Of a DNA stretch of 64,000 nt, positions 44,293-53,905 are shown in pieces. Source of the stretch: Clostridia bacterium (lineage in GTDB: Bacteria > Bacillota > Clostridia > TANB77 > CAG-508); contig JAFQQR010000027.1 in the NCBI GenBank assembly GCA_017410505.1, forward strand, positions 95,461 through 159,460, in the 5' to 3' direction. Position 1 is the stretch's first letter. Each line of letters opens with the position of its first letter. The position numbers were made by a program, and so were the translations under genes. The notes under the pieces were generated by a model that worked only from the letters and a program-made list of their open reading frames with translations, did no database searches and was not told where the DNA came from.

Positions 44293-46260
44293 TTATTTTG
44301 AAAATTTTAATTCCTCTTGAGAGCCAAATTTTATAGTTTTACTTGAGCTATATATAGTTCCTGTAGAATCTTTTATCGTAATTTGAATATCTTTAGTTTC
44401 TCCACTCTTTCCTGAAATCGTAATTTGACATTCTTTATTTTTATCGATTCCACTTCTTGTTTCAATTTTATCACCATATTTAAGTTCTATATTTACTGTT
44501 TTAGAAGTATCAATTTCTACATTCTCTTCTGTTGAATATCCTCCTGTTAGTGATTTAACATCCACCGTAACAACTGCTGTTTTTATTTCAGCTAATTTAT
44601 TTACTGTAATTGTTACCGTTGTTCCCTCATCAATAACTTTTCCAACTTCCAGAGACTGTTTTAATACAACTCCATTATCTTTAGAATTATCTTCACTATA
44701 TCCTATATTTACAACTAGTCCAACACCTTCTAGCGCTGATTTTGCATCTGCTTCTGATTTTCCTGTAACATCTATCATAGTGACTTGTTTTATACCAGTT
44801 CCTGTACTTACATGTATTTTAACAGTATCTCCTGCATTTGTTTCTGTATTAGCTTCTGTTTCTTGGCTAATTACATAACCTTCTTCCACTTTTTTGCTAG
44901 TTTCTTCAATAATTTCTGCTTTTAATTTAGCCTCTTCTAAAGTATTGATTGCCTCTTCTTCTTTTAAGCCAACAACTTTTGGTACAGTTGTTTTTTCTGT
45001 TCCTTTACTAATTACAACTTTTACTGTACTTCCTTCTTTTACTTTATTATAATTTTCGATATATGTTGGATCTTGGCTAATAATATGATTTTCTTCAACT
45101 TCAGTATTATATTCTTCTGAAGATACCTCAAATTGAAGTTTTGCTTCTTTTACTTTTTGTTCAGCTTCTTCTCTTGAAAGACCCACTACATTTGGTAATT
45201 CTACTTCTTTAGGATTTGTTGCATTTAAAAACAACATTGTTCCACCAAATGCTAAAAAGAATAATAATATTACACCTATAACTCCACTTAGTACTTTATG
45301 TTCTTTTATAAAAGCTACAAATTTATTTTCCTTCTTGTTTGTTGATCTGTTCATCTTCTCATATCCATTTGTTGAAATTTTTTGAGTTCTAGCTGTTGCA
45401 TCATATTCCATTTCTTCTACAAAATCTCCAGATGGATTTTTTAGTGCTGTTTTTAAATCTTGTAATATTTCTGTACTTGTTTGATATCTAAGCATCACAT
45501 CTTTTTTCAAAGCTTTTAGTATTATCTTATTTATTGCTTTTGGTAAATTAGGATTTATTTCTATTGGTTCTACCGGTTCTTCTTGCATATGTTTTAAAGC
45601 CACTGATACTGGTGTATCAGCATCAAATGGTACTTTTCCAGTTACCATTTCATATAATACTACCCCTAAAGAATATAGGTCTGATTTTGCATCAGTAAAA
45701 CCACCTCTGGCATGTTCTGGAGAAAAATAGTGAACTGAACCTATTGTTGTTCCAAATGCTGTTATAGTAGAATTTGATACGGCTTTTGCTATTCCAAAAT
45801 CTGTTACTTTTGCTATCCCATCTTCAGTTATTATAATATTATGTGGTTTTATATCTCTATGCACTATATTGTTTTTATGAGCCATTTCTAATGCTGATGC
45901 AATTTGAATTGCAACATTTACTGACCATTTCCAAGGAAGTGGTCCTCTTTCTTCTACTATTATTTCTTTTAAAGTTTTTCCTTGGATTAGTTCCATTACT
46001 ATGTAATAAACTCCATTATCTACTCCAACATCAAATATTGAAACTATATTAGGATGTACTAATCGAGCTGCTGATTGTGCTTCTGTTTCGAATCTTCTTA
46101 TAAATTCTTCATCTGTTGTAAATTCATCTCTAAGTACTTTTACTGCTACATATCTTTTTAAAAGTAAATCTGTTGCCTTATATACTGTTGCCATTCCCCC
46201 ATTTCCAACTTTTTCGATAATCTCATATCTATTTCCTAATATCCTACCTTCTAAATTCAT
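44293..46260 (-). CDS. prkC: PASTA-domain serine/threonine protein kinase
   Basis: A 655-residue receptor kinase that senses muropeptides and acts in growth and spore germination. The cytoplasmic Hanks kinase domain has GNGGMATVYKA, VAVKVL, HRDIKPHNI and DFGIA. One membrane helix lies near residues 328-350. Three extracellular PASTA repeats follow (ELPNVVGLSREEAEQ; VPKVVGLKEEEAINT; MIDVTGKSEADAKSAL), then a C-terminal beta domain. The start at 46260 follows AAGGAAGAG inside the leader cassette. prpC lies immediately upstream. Confidence 0.94.
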   Translation of the reverse strand: MNLEGRILGNRYEIIEKVGNGGMATVYKATDLLLKRYVAVKVLRDEFTTDEEFIRRFETEAQSAARLVHPNIVSIFDVGVDNGVYYIVMELIQGKTLKEIIVEERGPLPWKWSVNVAIQIASALEMAHKNNIVHRDIKPHNIIITEDGIAKVTDFGIAKAVSNSTITAFGTTIGSVHYFSPEHARGGFTDAKSDLYSLGVVLYEMVTGKVPFDADTPVSVALKHMQEEPVEPIEINPNLPKAINKIILKALKKDVMLRYQTSTEILQDLKTALKNPSGDFVEEMEYDATARTQKISTNGYEKMNRSTNKKENKFVAFIKEHKVLSGVIGVILLFFLAFGGTMLFLNATNPKEVELPNVVGLSREEAEQKVKEAKLQFEVSSEEYNTEVEENHIISQDPTYIENYNKVKEGSTVKVVISKGTEKTTVPKVVGLKEEEAINTLEEAKLKAEIIEETSKKVEEGYVISQETEANTETNAGDTVKIHVSTGTGIKQVTMIDVTGKSEADAKSALEGVGLVVNIGYSEDNSKDNGVVLKQSLEVGKVIDEGTTVTITVNKLAEIKTAVVTVDVKSLTGGYSTEENVEIDTSKTVNIELKYGDKIETRSGIDKNKECQITISGKSGETKDIQITIKDSTGTIYSSSKTIKFGSQEELKFSK

Positions 46261-46270
46261 ATTTAATCTC

Positions 46271-46325
46271 TTCCTTTCGCTTCGCTCATCGTAAATTAAA
46301 AAATTTTTCAATTTTTAAAATTTAC
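46271..46325 (-). promoter_or_regulatory. Leader cassette copy 2 (prkC)
   Basis: An AT-only inverted repeat (GTAAATT ... AATTTAC) is followed by GATGAGCGAAGCGAAAGGAA with the ribosome site. Compare the efp and ftsE leaders. Confidence 0.6.
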
Positions 46326-46350
46326 AAAAACTAAGTTTTTACGTGGACCG

Positions 46351-47085
46351 CTATATATTTTTTATAACGATAACTGTTATGTTATCATATCCCCCTCTGT
46401 CATTTGCAATCTCTACTAAATCTTTTGTGGCTTGCTCAATATTTTTACTTGCTTTTTCATATATTATATCTGGACTTACTAAATTTGTTAATCCGTCTGA
46501 GCACATGATTAAGATATCATCTTTTAAAAATCCTTTTACCATTACATCTGGTTCTACAAAAGCATTACATCCTAATGCTTTCATTAACATATTTTTTTGT
46601 GGATGATGTGCTGCTTGTTCTTTGGTAATTGTTCCTTCTTTTACTAATTTTTGCACATAACTATGGTCTTGCGTTAATTTTCTAATAAATTGCTTTCTTA
46701 TTCTATATATTCTACTATCTCCTACATGTCCTATATAGACTTTATTATTGTATATTAGGCATATTTCTAAAGTAGTTCCCATTCCTTGTAATTCTTTGTT
46801 TTCTTTTGATTTCTCATATACTACCATATTTGCATATTCTATGCTACTTCCTAGTAATTGAATTATACTTTCTCTATTTTTTTCTATTTCTTTAAAATTA
46901 TTTTCTATATAGTTTTTGGCAGTTTTTACTGCTAGACTACTTGCTATTTCTCCTCCGTTATATCCTCCCATTCCATCTGCTAGTATGTAGAGCTGTATTT
47001 GATCTAATGAATTCGAAATGTAGTAGTAGTCTTGATTCATTTCTCTTACTTTTCCTTTGTCACTTTTCGCATAAGCTTTTATCAT
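46351..47085 (-). CDS. prpC: PP2C-type protein phosphatase
   Basis: A 244-residue metal-dependent phosphatase that reverses PrkC phosphorylation. Motifs: DKGKVREMNQDYY, ILADGMGGYNGGEIAS, GHVGDSRIYRI, LTQDHS, MCSDGLTN and GGYDNITVIV. Metal-ligand aspartates are present. The gap to prkC (about 90 bases) holds the leader cassette. Confidence 0.95.
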   Translation of the reverse strand: MIKAYAKSDKGKVREMNQDYYYISNSLDQIQLYILADGMGGYNGGEIASSLAVKTAKNYIENNFKEIEKNRESIIQLLGSSIEYANMVVYEKSKENKELQGMGTTLEICLIYNNKVYIGHVGDSRIYRIRKQFIRKLTQDHSYVQKLVKEGTITKEQAAHHPQKNMLMKALGCNAFVEPDVMVKGFLKDDILIMCSDGLTNLVSPDIIYEKASKNIEQATKDLVEIANDRGGYDNITVIVIKNI

Positions 47086-47171
47086 TTTCTCACCTCTGTT
47101 CTTTTGTGTTAGCTTATTTACATTTTTACAATTTATTTTATATCATAAGTTATGTTTTTTTGCAATATTTT

Positions 47172-47200
47172 TTGATTTTTTTCTGTGAGATTGTTATAAT
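47172..47200 (+). promoter_or_regulatory. Promoter of deoD
   Basis: TTGATT at 47172-47177, a 17-base spacer, TATAAT at 47195-47200. Confidence 0.7.
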
Positions 47201-47239
47201 AGTTGTAGTAACTATTATTTTTTAAAGGAGGTTTTTTAT

Positions 47240-47962
47240 ATGTCAACACCACATAATGAAGCTCTTAAGGAAGAGATTGCTAAGACTGTTATAATGCCTG
47301 GTGATCCTTTGAGGGCTAAATATATTGTTGAGAATTTTTTTGATAATTTTAAGCTTGTGAATGGAGTAAGGGGAATGTATGCTTATACTGGAACTTACAA
47401 GGGAAAGACTTTGAGTGTTATGGCTTCTGGTATGGGAATGCCTAGTATGGGAATTTATTCTTATGAGTTGTTTAAATTTTATGATGTGGATAATATTATA
47501 AGAATTGGTTCTTGCGGAGCTTATTTGCCTGAGTTGAATTTATTTGATATTGTTTTGAGTGAGATGGTTTTTTCTGAGGGAAATTATGCTTTGACTTTAA
47601 ATAATGATGATTGTCATATTTCAGGTTCTAGTGATAGTTTGAATTGTATTATTAAGGATACTGCTAGTGAAAATGATATAGGGTTGACTTGTGGTAATAC
47701 TGTTTGTACTGATTGTTTTGATGTTTATATGTCTGATGTTAATAAATTTTTAGAAAGGGTTCCTAATGGTTTTAATCCGGTGTCTGCCGAAATGGAAGCT
47801 TTTGCTTTGTTTTATAATGCTCAGTTATTAAATAAAAATGCTTCTTGTTTGATGAGTGTGGTTGATTCTAAATTTATTGATGATATTGCTTCTGCTGAAG
47901 AAAGGCAGACTGGTTTAAATAATATGATCAGGCTTGCTTTAGATTCTGCTATTAGACTATAA
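47240..47962 (+). CDS. deoD: Purine-nucleoside phosphorylase (DeoD type)
   Basis: A 240-residue hexameric phosphorylase for purine salvage. Motifs: VIMPGDPLRAKYI, GVRGMYAYTG, GMGMPSMGIYSYEL, IRIGSCGAY and SAEMEAFALF. Its codon use (many TTG, GAG, GGG) is visibly more G-rich than that of neighbours, suggesting a different history. AGGAGG precedes the ATG; the gene is monocistronic. Confidence 0.95.
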   Translation: MSTPHNEALKEEIAKTVIMPGDPLRAKYIVENFFDNFKLVNGVRGMYAYTGTYKGKTLSVMASGMGMPSMGIYSYELFKFYDVDNIIRIGSCGAYLPELNLFDIVLSEMVFSEGNYALTLNNDDCHISGSSDSLNCIIKDTASENDIGLTCGNTVCTDCFDVYMSDVNKFLERVPNGFNPVSAEMEAFALFYNAQLLNKNASCLMSVVDSKFIDDIASAEERQTGLNNMIRLALDSAIRL

Positions 47963-48006
47963 AAAAAATAAGATGCCGTTTGGATTTGAAGGGCATCTTA
48001 TTTTTT
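47963..48006. terminator. Bidirectional terminator between deoD and greA
   Basis: AATAAGATGCC pairs with GGCATCTTATT; A8 and T6 runs flank the stem. Confidence 0.9.
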
Positions 48007-48011
48007 ATGTT

Positions 48012-48488
48012 TTATTTTTTTATGTCTAATATTTTATATTTCATTATTCCAGCTGGTGCTGTTACTTCTACTGTTTGTTTTTTCTTTGCTCCTAATAGTG
48101 CTGAGCCTAATGGTGATTCATTTGAAATTTTGTTTTCTAGTAAATCTACTTCTGTTGATCCTACTATTGTGTATTCTATTTCTTCGTCAAATTCCATGTC
48201 TAATACTTTTACTGTGTTTCCTATTTGAACTGTGTCTGTGTCGATTTCTTTTTCATCTATTATTTTTGCATGTCTTAATTTATTTTCTAGTTCTGCTATT
48301 TTTACTTCGTTTTCTGCTTGTGCTGTTTTTGCTTCATCGTATTCTGAGTTTTCTGATAAATCTCCAAATCCTAGTGCTACTTTTATTCTTTCTGCTATTT
48401 CAGCTCTTTTTTCTGTTTTTAAATAATTTAATTCTTTATCTAAGTTTTCATATCCTTCTTGTGTAAGGATTACATCTTTTTCTTCCAT
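48012..48488 (-). CDS. greA: Transcription elongation factor GreA
   Basis: A 158-residue factor that rescues backtracked RNA polymerase. The N-terminal coiled coil carries the acidic tip ([13 protein letters not shown]) and the C-terminal FKBP-like domain ends [18 protein letters not shown]. The start at 48488 is 8 bases from GGAGG; the upstream ATG at 48494 is only 2 bases from it. Confidence 0.95.
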   Translation of the reverse strand: MEEKDVILTQEGYENLDKELNYLKTEKRAEIAERIKVALGFGDLSENSEYDEAKTAQAENEVKIAELENKLRHAKIIDEKEIDTDTVQIGNTVKVLDMEFDEEIEYTIVGSTEVDLLENKISNESPLGSALLGAKKKQTVEVTAPAGIMKYKILDIKK

Positions 48489-48584
48489 AATCATAACCTC
48501 CTTTTGTTAAATAACTTAATTGTTAAAAAACTTACTTTATATTAAAGCAGATTTTATTTTTTGTCAAGTGATTTTGCTTAAGTT

Positions 48585-49178
48585 TTAGTCTTTTAGTAAA
48601 TCTTTTCCATCTTTTAAATATTCATATCCTGAAAATACTGTAGCTATTGTTTGTATTATCATCATTATTGTAACTAATAAATTTAATATAAATGCAAATC
48701 CATTTAACTCACCTTTAAAGCAGTCTCCGAAAGAATTTATATCAATAAATGCTAAAATTATTGCAGTCATTTGTGTGACTGTTTTAATTTTTCCCCATGT
48801 TGATGCTGCGATTACTTTTCCTCCTTTTTCAACTGCTATTAATCTGTATCCTGAAACGATGAATTCTCTAGCTAGTACAATTACTGGTACCCATGCAGGT
48901 AATTTACTCATTTCTACAAGCATAATCATTGCTGTTAATACTAAAATTTTATCAGCTAATGGGTCTAAAAATTTACCAAATGTCGTTACTTGGTTTCTAC
49001 TTCTTGCTATATATCCATCTAATTTATCTGTAATAGAGGCAATTATAAATATTGCATCTATTACTAAATATGTTATTGGTATTCCAAATAATTCTCCTTT
49101 TATTCCTAGAAATGGTATTATTACCATTAATGGTACAAGTATAATTCTAAAGATTGTTAATTTATTTGCTAAATTCAT
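48585..49178 (-). CDS. pgsA: CDP-diacylglycerol-glycerol-3-phosphate 3-phosphatidyltransferase
   Basis: A 197-residue membrane enzyme of phosphatidylglycerol synthesis. The CDP-alcohol phosphotransferase motif is complete (DKLDGYIAR, then GKFLDPLADK). Five to six membrane helices. It lies downstream of ctpA on the same strand, 42 bases away. Confidence 0.94.
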   Translation of the reverse strand: MNLANKLTIFRIILVPLMVIIPFLGIKGELFGIPITYLVIDAIFIIASITDKLDGYIARSRNQVTTFGKFLDPLADKILVLTAMIMLVEMSKLPAWVPVIVLAREFIVSGYRLIAVEKGGKVIAASTWGKIKTVTQMTAIILAFIDINSFGDCFKGELNGFAFILNLLVTIMMIIQTIATVFSGYEYLKDGKDLLKD

Positions 49179-49220
49179 TTCATTCTACCCTTTCAATTTT
49201 TATATATTAAGTTTTTTGTT

Positions 49221-50429
49221 TTATTGTTTTAACATTTCTATTGCTTTTTGTAATTGAGTATCTTGGCTTTCTTCTACATTTAAAATACTAGTTACACTAT
49301 CAGGTAATTTTACTTCTTCATCTGGTTTTATTCCTACTTCATGGATTTTATTTCTGTTTGGTGTTTGATATTCTTCTATTGTTATTTTTAATCCGCTACC
49401 ATCACTAAGTTTTAATATTTGTTGAATCACACCTTTTCCATATGTTGTTGTTCCAACTGTTTTTGCTTTTCCTAAATCTTTTAATGCTCCTGCTAATATT
49501 TCTGATGCACTAGCTGTATTTTCGTTTGTTAATATAATTATTGGCATATTTATTATTGGATCAGTTTTGGCTTTTTTTACTGTTTCCTTATTATTTTTAT
49601 CAACTTCATATAATAAAACAGAATCTTTATCTGCAATATAATCAGCTATTTCTAATGCTTGGTCTACAATTCCTCCACCATTATTTCTTAAATCTATTAT
49701 TAATGATTTTATTCCTTTTTGATTTAATTCTTCAAATTTATTTTTAAAATCTTCGGCTGTTGTTTCATCAAATGATGTAAATTCTATATATCCTATATTG
49801 TTTTCTAATACTTTTCCTTCTACTTGGTTTACTTTTACTTTTTCTCTTGTTAATTCATATTTTACAGTTTCTGATCCTCTTAATAATTCTATTGATACTT
49901 TCGTACCTTCTTCTCCTTTTATATTATTTGAGGCTGCAGTCATATCATCTGCTTTATATTCTACTCCATCTACATTTAATATGATATCTCCAGCCTGTAT
50001 TCCGGCTTTTTCAGCTGGGCTTCCTTTTATTGTTGATAATACTTGTATTTTATCATATTGAGTGTTTTTAATCATATATATGCCTATTCCAACAAAGTTC
50101 CCCATTGTGTCGTCTAAATAGCTTTCCATATCTTCTTTAGAAATGTATTCTGTGTATGGATCCCCTAAACCTTCTATATATCCCTTTATTGCACCTTCTT
50201 CTAATTTTTCTTCATCTATTTCTCCTAAATAGTATTTGTCTATTATTTCTTTATATTTTTTTAAAGTTGAATCTATATTAGTAGTTTCTGTATTACTTGA
50301 AGATATTGATGATGGATTTTTTACAAAGTATGTATATAATGATATTGATGTAATCATAAATGTTATAAAAATAGTTAATGCAATTATCATTATCATTTTA
50401 TAAATTTTAAATCTTTTACTTTTTTCCAT
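49221..50429 (-). CDS. ctpA: C-terminal processing peptidase (S41)
   Basis: A 402-residue serine protease. An N-terminal membrane anchor (10-35), a PDZ domain (about 95-180, GIGIYMIKN ... GSPAEKAGIQAGDIIL) and the S41 catalytic domain with Ser in NTASASEILAGAL and Lys in TTYGKGVIQQ. It follows ftsEX and two M23 genes, a common Firmicute cluster in which the protease processes or regulates the hydrolases. Confidence 0.93.
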   Translation of the reverse strand: MEKSKRFKIYKMIMIIALTIFITFMITSISLYTYFVKNPSSISSSNTETTNIDSTLKKYKEIIDKYYLGEIDEEKLEEGAIKGYIEGLGDPYTEYISKEDMESYLDDTMGNFVGIGIYMIKNTQYDKIQVLSTIKGSPAEKAGIQAGDIILNVDGVEYKADDMTAASNNIKGEEGTKVSIELLRGSETVKYELTREKVKVNQVEGKVLENNIGYIEFTSFDETTAEDFKNKFEELNQKGIKSLIIDLRNNGGGIVDQALEIADYIADKDSVLLYEVDKNNKETVKKAKTDPIINMPIIILTNENTASASEILAGALKDLGKAKTVGTTTYGKGVIQQILKLSDGSGLKITIEEYQTPNRNKIHEVGIKPDEEVKLPDSVTSILNVEESQDTQLQKAIEMLKQ

Positions 50430-50456
50430 TTTTTACCTACACCTCTCATAAATTTT

Positions 50457-50476
50457 GAGCGGAAATTATTCCGCTC
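50457..50476. repeat. Short GC-rich hairpin before ctpA
   Basis: GAGCGGAA pairs with TTCCGCTC. The plus strand has a T5 run after it, but no plus-strand gene ends here. In the minus orientation no T run follows, so its role is unclear. Confidence 0.4.
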
Positions 50477-50521
50477 TTTTTAAAGGATATTAATCTTTTT
50501 TATTTTTATTCTATGTTTTTA

Positions 50522-51748
50522 TTAGTTTGGCAAATATCCTCTTGGGTCAACTCTATTACTATAATATCCTGGACTTGTTCTTACTTCAAAATGTAAATGT
50601 GGTCCTGTTGAATTTCCTGTATTTCCAACTCTCATTATTTGTTGTCCTTGTTTTACTCTTTGCATTTCTGATACACATATTGAACCTGCTTGCCCATGTG
50701 CATATAATGTATATAAATTACTGCTTGGATGATATATTATTATATAATTTCCATAACTTGTTGTTAATGCTTGTGTTGTTACCACTATTCCATCTGCCAC
50801 CGCATATACTGGCATTCCATTTATTCCACTAGCTCCATAATCTACAGCTCCATGAAATGATCCTGATGAATAATATAATCCTGTTGTTATATAACTATTT
50901 ACTGGTTTTATAAATCCTGCAGAACTTGTTCCACTATTACTTGCCTGTCCACTAGATGAAGTTGAATTATTATTATTTTTGCTTGCCTCTGCTTTTTTTC
51001 TTTCAGCTTCTATTTGAGCTTGCATAGATTGTATTTTTTTATTTATCGCCTCATTATCTTTTTGTAATTCTGCTATTTGATTTTGTAATTGTTGCTCTTC
51101 TGCAGACAATTGTGATACTTTAGCATCTTTTGCTGATTTAGCACTTTTTAATTGACTAGATACACTTTCTTTGCTAGCTTTTGTTGTTGTTAACTCATTT
51201 TTACCATTTTCTAATTCTTTTTTAGCATTTTCAATTTCTTCTTTTTGTTTTTGAATTTTATCTAATAATTCTACATCATATTGTGTTACTTCTGATACTA
51301 AATAATAATTAGATATAAAATCTGTTACACTTGTTGAACTAAGCAATACATCTAAATATGATGTATCACCAGCTTCATATACTGCTACCATTCTCTCTTC
51401 TAATGTTTTTTGTTGTGATTCATAATCTTCTTGCGATTTTTTTAATTTTTCTTCTGCTTCTTTTATTTTTTTATTTGCATCATTTATTTGTGACTCTAAT
51501 GATGTAATTTGCCCTTGATAAGTAGCTATTTGGTTATTTAATTCTTCAACTTCTTTTAAAGTTTCATCTTTTATTTCTTGCACTTCATCAATTTGAGCTT
51601 GTTTTTCGTTTATTTTATTTTTATTTTCTTCTTGTTGACTTTTTTGATTATTTATATCTGATTGTGATACTGCTAAAGAAATATTATAACTTGTTAGAAA
51701 TATTATTGTTGTTATTATTACTATAATTTTTTGACATATTTTTTTCAT
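50522..51748 (-). CDS. EnvC-like M23 peptidase (copy A)
   Basis: A 408-residue secreted protein: signal peptide (1-27), a long Glu/Gln/Lys coiled coil (about 28-260), an Asn/Ser linker and an M23 (LytM) domain with HGAVDYGA, LYAHGQ and GPHLHFEVR zinc-site motifs. The coiled coil is the expected FtsX contact. The start at 51748 follows GGAGG at 5 bases. It is a tandem paralogue of the next gene; the domain lacks a clear deviation from catalytic M23 sites. Confidence 0.88.
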   Translation of the reverse strand: MKKICQKIIVIITTIIFLTSYNISLAVSQSDINNQKSQQEENKNKINEKQAQIDEVQEIKDETLKEVEELNNQIATYQGQITSLESQINDANKKIKEAEEKLKKSQEDYESQQKTLEERMVAVYEAGDTSYLDVLLSSTSVTDFISNYYLVSEVTQYDVELLDKIQKQKEEIENAKKELENGKNELTTTKASKESVSSQLKSAKSAKDAKVSQLSAEEQQLQNQIAELQKDNEAINKKIQSMQAQIEAERKKAEASKNNNNSTSSSGQASNSGTSSAGFIKPVNSYITTGLYYSSGSFHGAVDYGASGINGMPVYAVADGIVVTTQALTTSYGNYIIIYHPSSNLYTLYAHGQAGSICVSEMQRVKQGQQIMRVGNTGNSTGPHLHFEVRTSPGYYSNRVDPRGYLPN

Positions 51749-51768
51749 ATGTTCCTCCAATTTATATT

Positions 51769-52998
51769 TTAATTTGTTGTATTTTCCGTAGTATTCGAAT
51801 TCTCATTTTTACTACTTTCATCCCCTGGAATTAGTCCATTTGTTATATATGGCATTGGATCTGTTGTAACACCATTTATTCTAATTTCAAAATGTGCATG
51901 TGCTCCTGTTGAATATCCTGTTGACCCTACTTTTAAAACTGGGTCTCCTCTTTTTACAGTTTGTCCTACTTCTACTAAAATTTCTGAACCATGTGCATAT
52001 AATGTTGAAATTCCTCCACCATGATTAATTATTACCATATTTCCATAAGCTGTATTAAATGATGCTTTAGTAACTATTCCATCATTTGCTGCTATAAAAT
52101 TTGCTCCTTCTGGTGCACTAACATCTACTCCTGTATGTAACTTATATACCCCTGTTATAGGATGAACTCTCATTCCATATTTCGAAGTAATTTTGGTATA
52201 TCCTGGAATTGGCCAAGCAAATGTTCCTCCTATATATTGTGTATCTATTCCATCCATTGATAATGCTATAATTTGTCTATTTATTTCTTCAAATTGCTTA
52301 TTATATTCATCTATCTGATTTTGTATTTCTTTTTCTTCATCTGAAAGTTTTTCTAGAAAACTTTCTCTCATTTTTCTTGTATTTTGTAATGTTCTTGTGG
52401 TTCTTGTTTGATTTTCTATTATTGTTGCTAATTGCGTTTTTTCGTTTTCAAGTTTCTTTTTTGATGTATCTATTTTTTTCTTTTTGTCGTCTATATCATT
52501 TAATAAATCTTCATCTACTTTTGCTAATTCTGATACAACATAATAACTAGATAAGAAATCTGTAATGTTTTTTGATTTTAATAATATATCTAGGTATTTA
52601 GTTTCTCCTGCTTCATATATTGCTACAATTCTTTGTTCAAACAAGTCTTTTTGATTATTATATTTTTCTGTTACTGTATTTAGTTCTTTTTCTATTTCTT
52701 CAATAGTTTTCTTTAATTCTGTAATCTTACTTTCTTGTTCTTCTAATTCATTTTCTGATTTTGATATTTTTTCATCCAATTTTTGTACTTGTTGTAGACT
52801 TTCTGATATGTCACTCTGAACATCTGTCAAATCTGCATTTGCTTCATTTAATTGATTTTGTAATAATTCTCTTTGTGTTTGTAAATCTGTTGTTTCATTA
52901 GTTGTATTATTATTTTCATTTTTTTCTTCTTCTGCATATGTAAGTGTTGTTATAAAACAAATTAGTAAGATTAAAACAATACATAAATTTTTACGCAT
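51769..52998 (-). CDS. EnvC-like M23 peptidase (copy B)
   Basis: A 409-residue secreted protein: signal peptide (1-22), coiled coil (about 35-250), then an M23 domain with GMRVHPITGVYKLHTGVDV, LYAHGSE and GAHAHFEIR. HAHFE replaces the usual HLHFE but keeps both His. Asn/Thr-rich tail at the C-terminus. It lies 10 bases after ftsX, so it is the more likely FtsEX partner. Confidence 0.88.
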   Translation of the reverse strand: MRKNLCIVLILLICFITTLTYAEEEKNENNNTTNETTDLQTQRELLQNQLNEANADLTDVQSDISESLQQVQKLDEKISKSENELEEQESKITELKKTIEEIEKELNTVTEKYNNQKDLFEQRIVAIYEAGETKYLDILLKSKNITDFLSSYYVVSELAKVDEDLLNDIDDKKKKIDTSKKKLENEKTQLATIIENQTRTTRTLQNTRKMRESFLEKLSDEEKEIQNQIDEYNKQFEEINRQIIALSMDGIDTQYIGGTFAWPIPGYTKITSKYGMRVHPITGVYKLHTGVDVSAPEGANFIAANDGIVTKASFNTAYGNMVIINHGGGISTLYAHGSEILVEVGQTVKRGDPVLKVGSTGYSTGAHAHFEIRINGVTTDPMPYITNGLIPGDESSKNENSNTTENTTN

Positions 52999-53008
52999 GT
53001 TTTCTCCT

Positions 53009-53905
53009 TTATACTTTTAAATATTTTCTCATTGAAATTACGCTTCCTAAGGCCCCTATTCCTATTCCTAATAACATATATACAAATATTATTGACGAAA
53101 TCATATCACTAAAACTTACTAAACTCATATTCATAACTTGCATAAATTGTGCATTTACTGCTTGTTCTGCTATTACGCCATAAGCTCCTCCTACAAGTAC
53201 TATTGATATTAAGCTCGCTAATATTCCTATTATCATACCTTCTACAATAAATGGCCATCTTATAAAATTATTTGTTGCTCCTACATATTTCATTATTGAT
53301 ATTTCTTTTCTTCTTGCATGTACTGTTAATTTTATTGTATTCGATATTATAAATATTGAAATTATTATTAATAGTAATAATATTATTCCTGTTACTATTC
53401 TTATACCATTTGCTAAGTTTATTAATGTTGTTACTGTTTCATCACTACTTGTTATTTTTTTGATATTATCAAATTGCAATATCTCATTTTGAACATCTTT
53501 ACTTTTGTTTAAATCTGTTAGAGTCACTACATATGATGTTGAAAATACTTCATAATCAAATCCATCTAGCAATCCTTCTTTATCTTTTAATTTTTCTTTC
53601 ATTGAGTTTAGTGCATCTTCTTTAGATTTATATTCTGCTGTACTTACACCATTTAGTGCTCTTATTTTTTCTCCTACTTCTTGTATTTCTTCATTTGTTG
53701 CATCAGTTGTCAAAAAAACTTGAAATCCTTGCTCTGACTTTATTTCGTCTACAAAATGATTTATATTTTCTCCTAGCATTAAAAATACTCCAAATATTAT
53801 CATTGTTGCACACATTATCATTAATGATGCCCCTGTTGATTTTTTATTTTTAAAGACATTACTGAATCCTTCTCCTATTAAATATCCAAATATATTATAT
53901 TTCAC
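53009..53905 (-). CDS. ftsX: Cell-division ABC permease FtsX
   Basis: A 298-residue protein with a cytoplasmic N-terminus, first helix near residues 30-50, the extracellular FtsX domain (about 55-160) and three C-terminal helices with ARRKEISIMKYVGAT. The start is GTG at 53905, 8 bases from AAGGTGG; an ATG two codons upstream lies too close. It overlaps the ftsE stop. Confidence 0.92.
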   Translation of the reverse strand: MKYNIFGYLIGEGFSNVFKNKKSTGASLMIMCATMIIFGVFLMLGENINHFVDEIKSEQGFQVFLTTDATNEEIQEVGEKIRALNGVSTAEYKSKEDALNSMKEKLKDKEGLLDGFDYEVFSTSYVVTLTDLNKSKDVQNEILQFDNIKKITSSDETVTTLINLANGIRIVTGIILLLLIIISIFIISNTIKLTVHARRKEISIMKYVGATNNFIRWPFIVEGMIIGILASLISIVLVGGAYGVIAEQAVNAQFMQVMNMSLVSFSDMISSIIFVYMLLGIGIGALGSVISMRKYLKV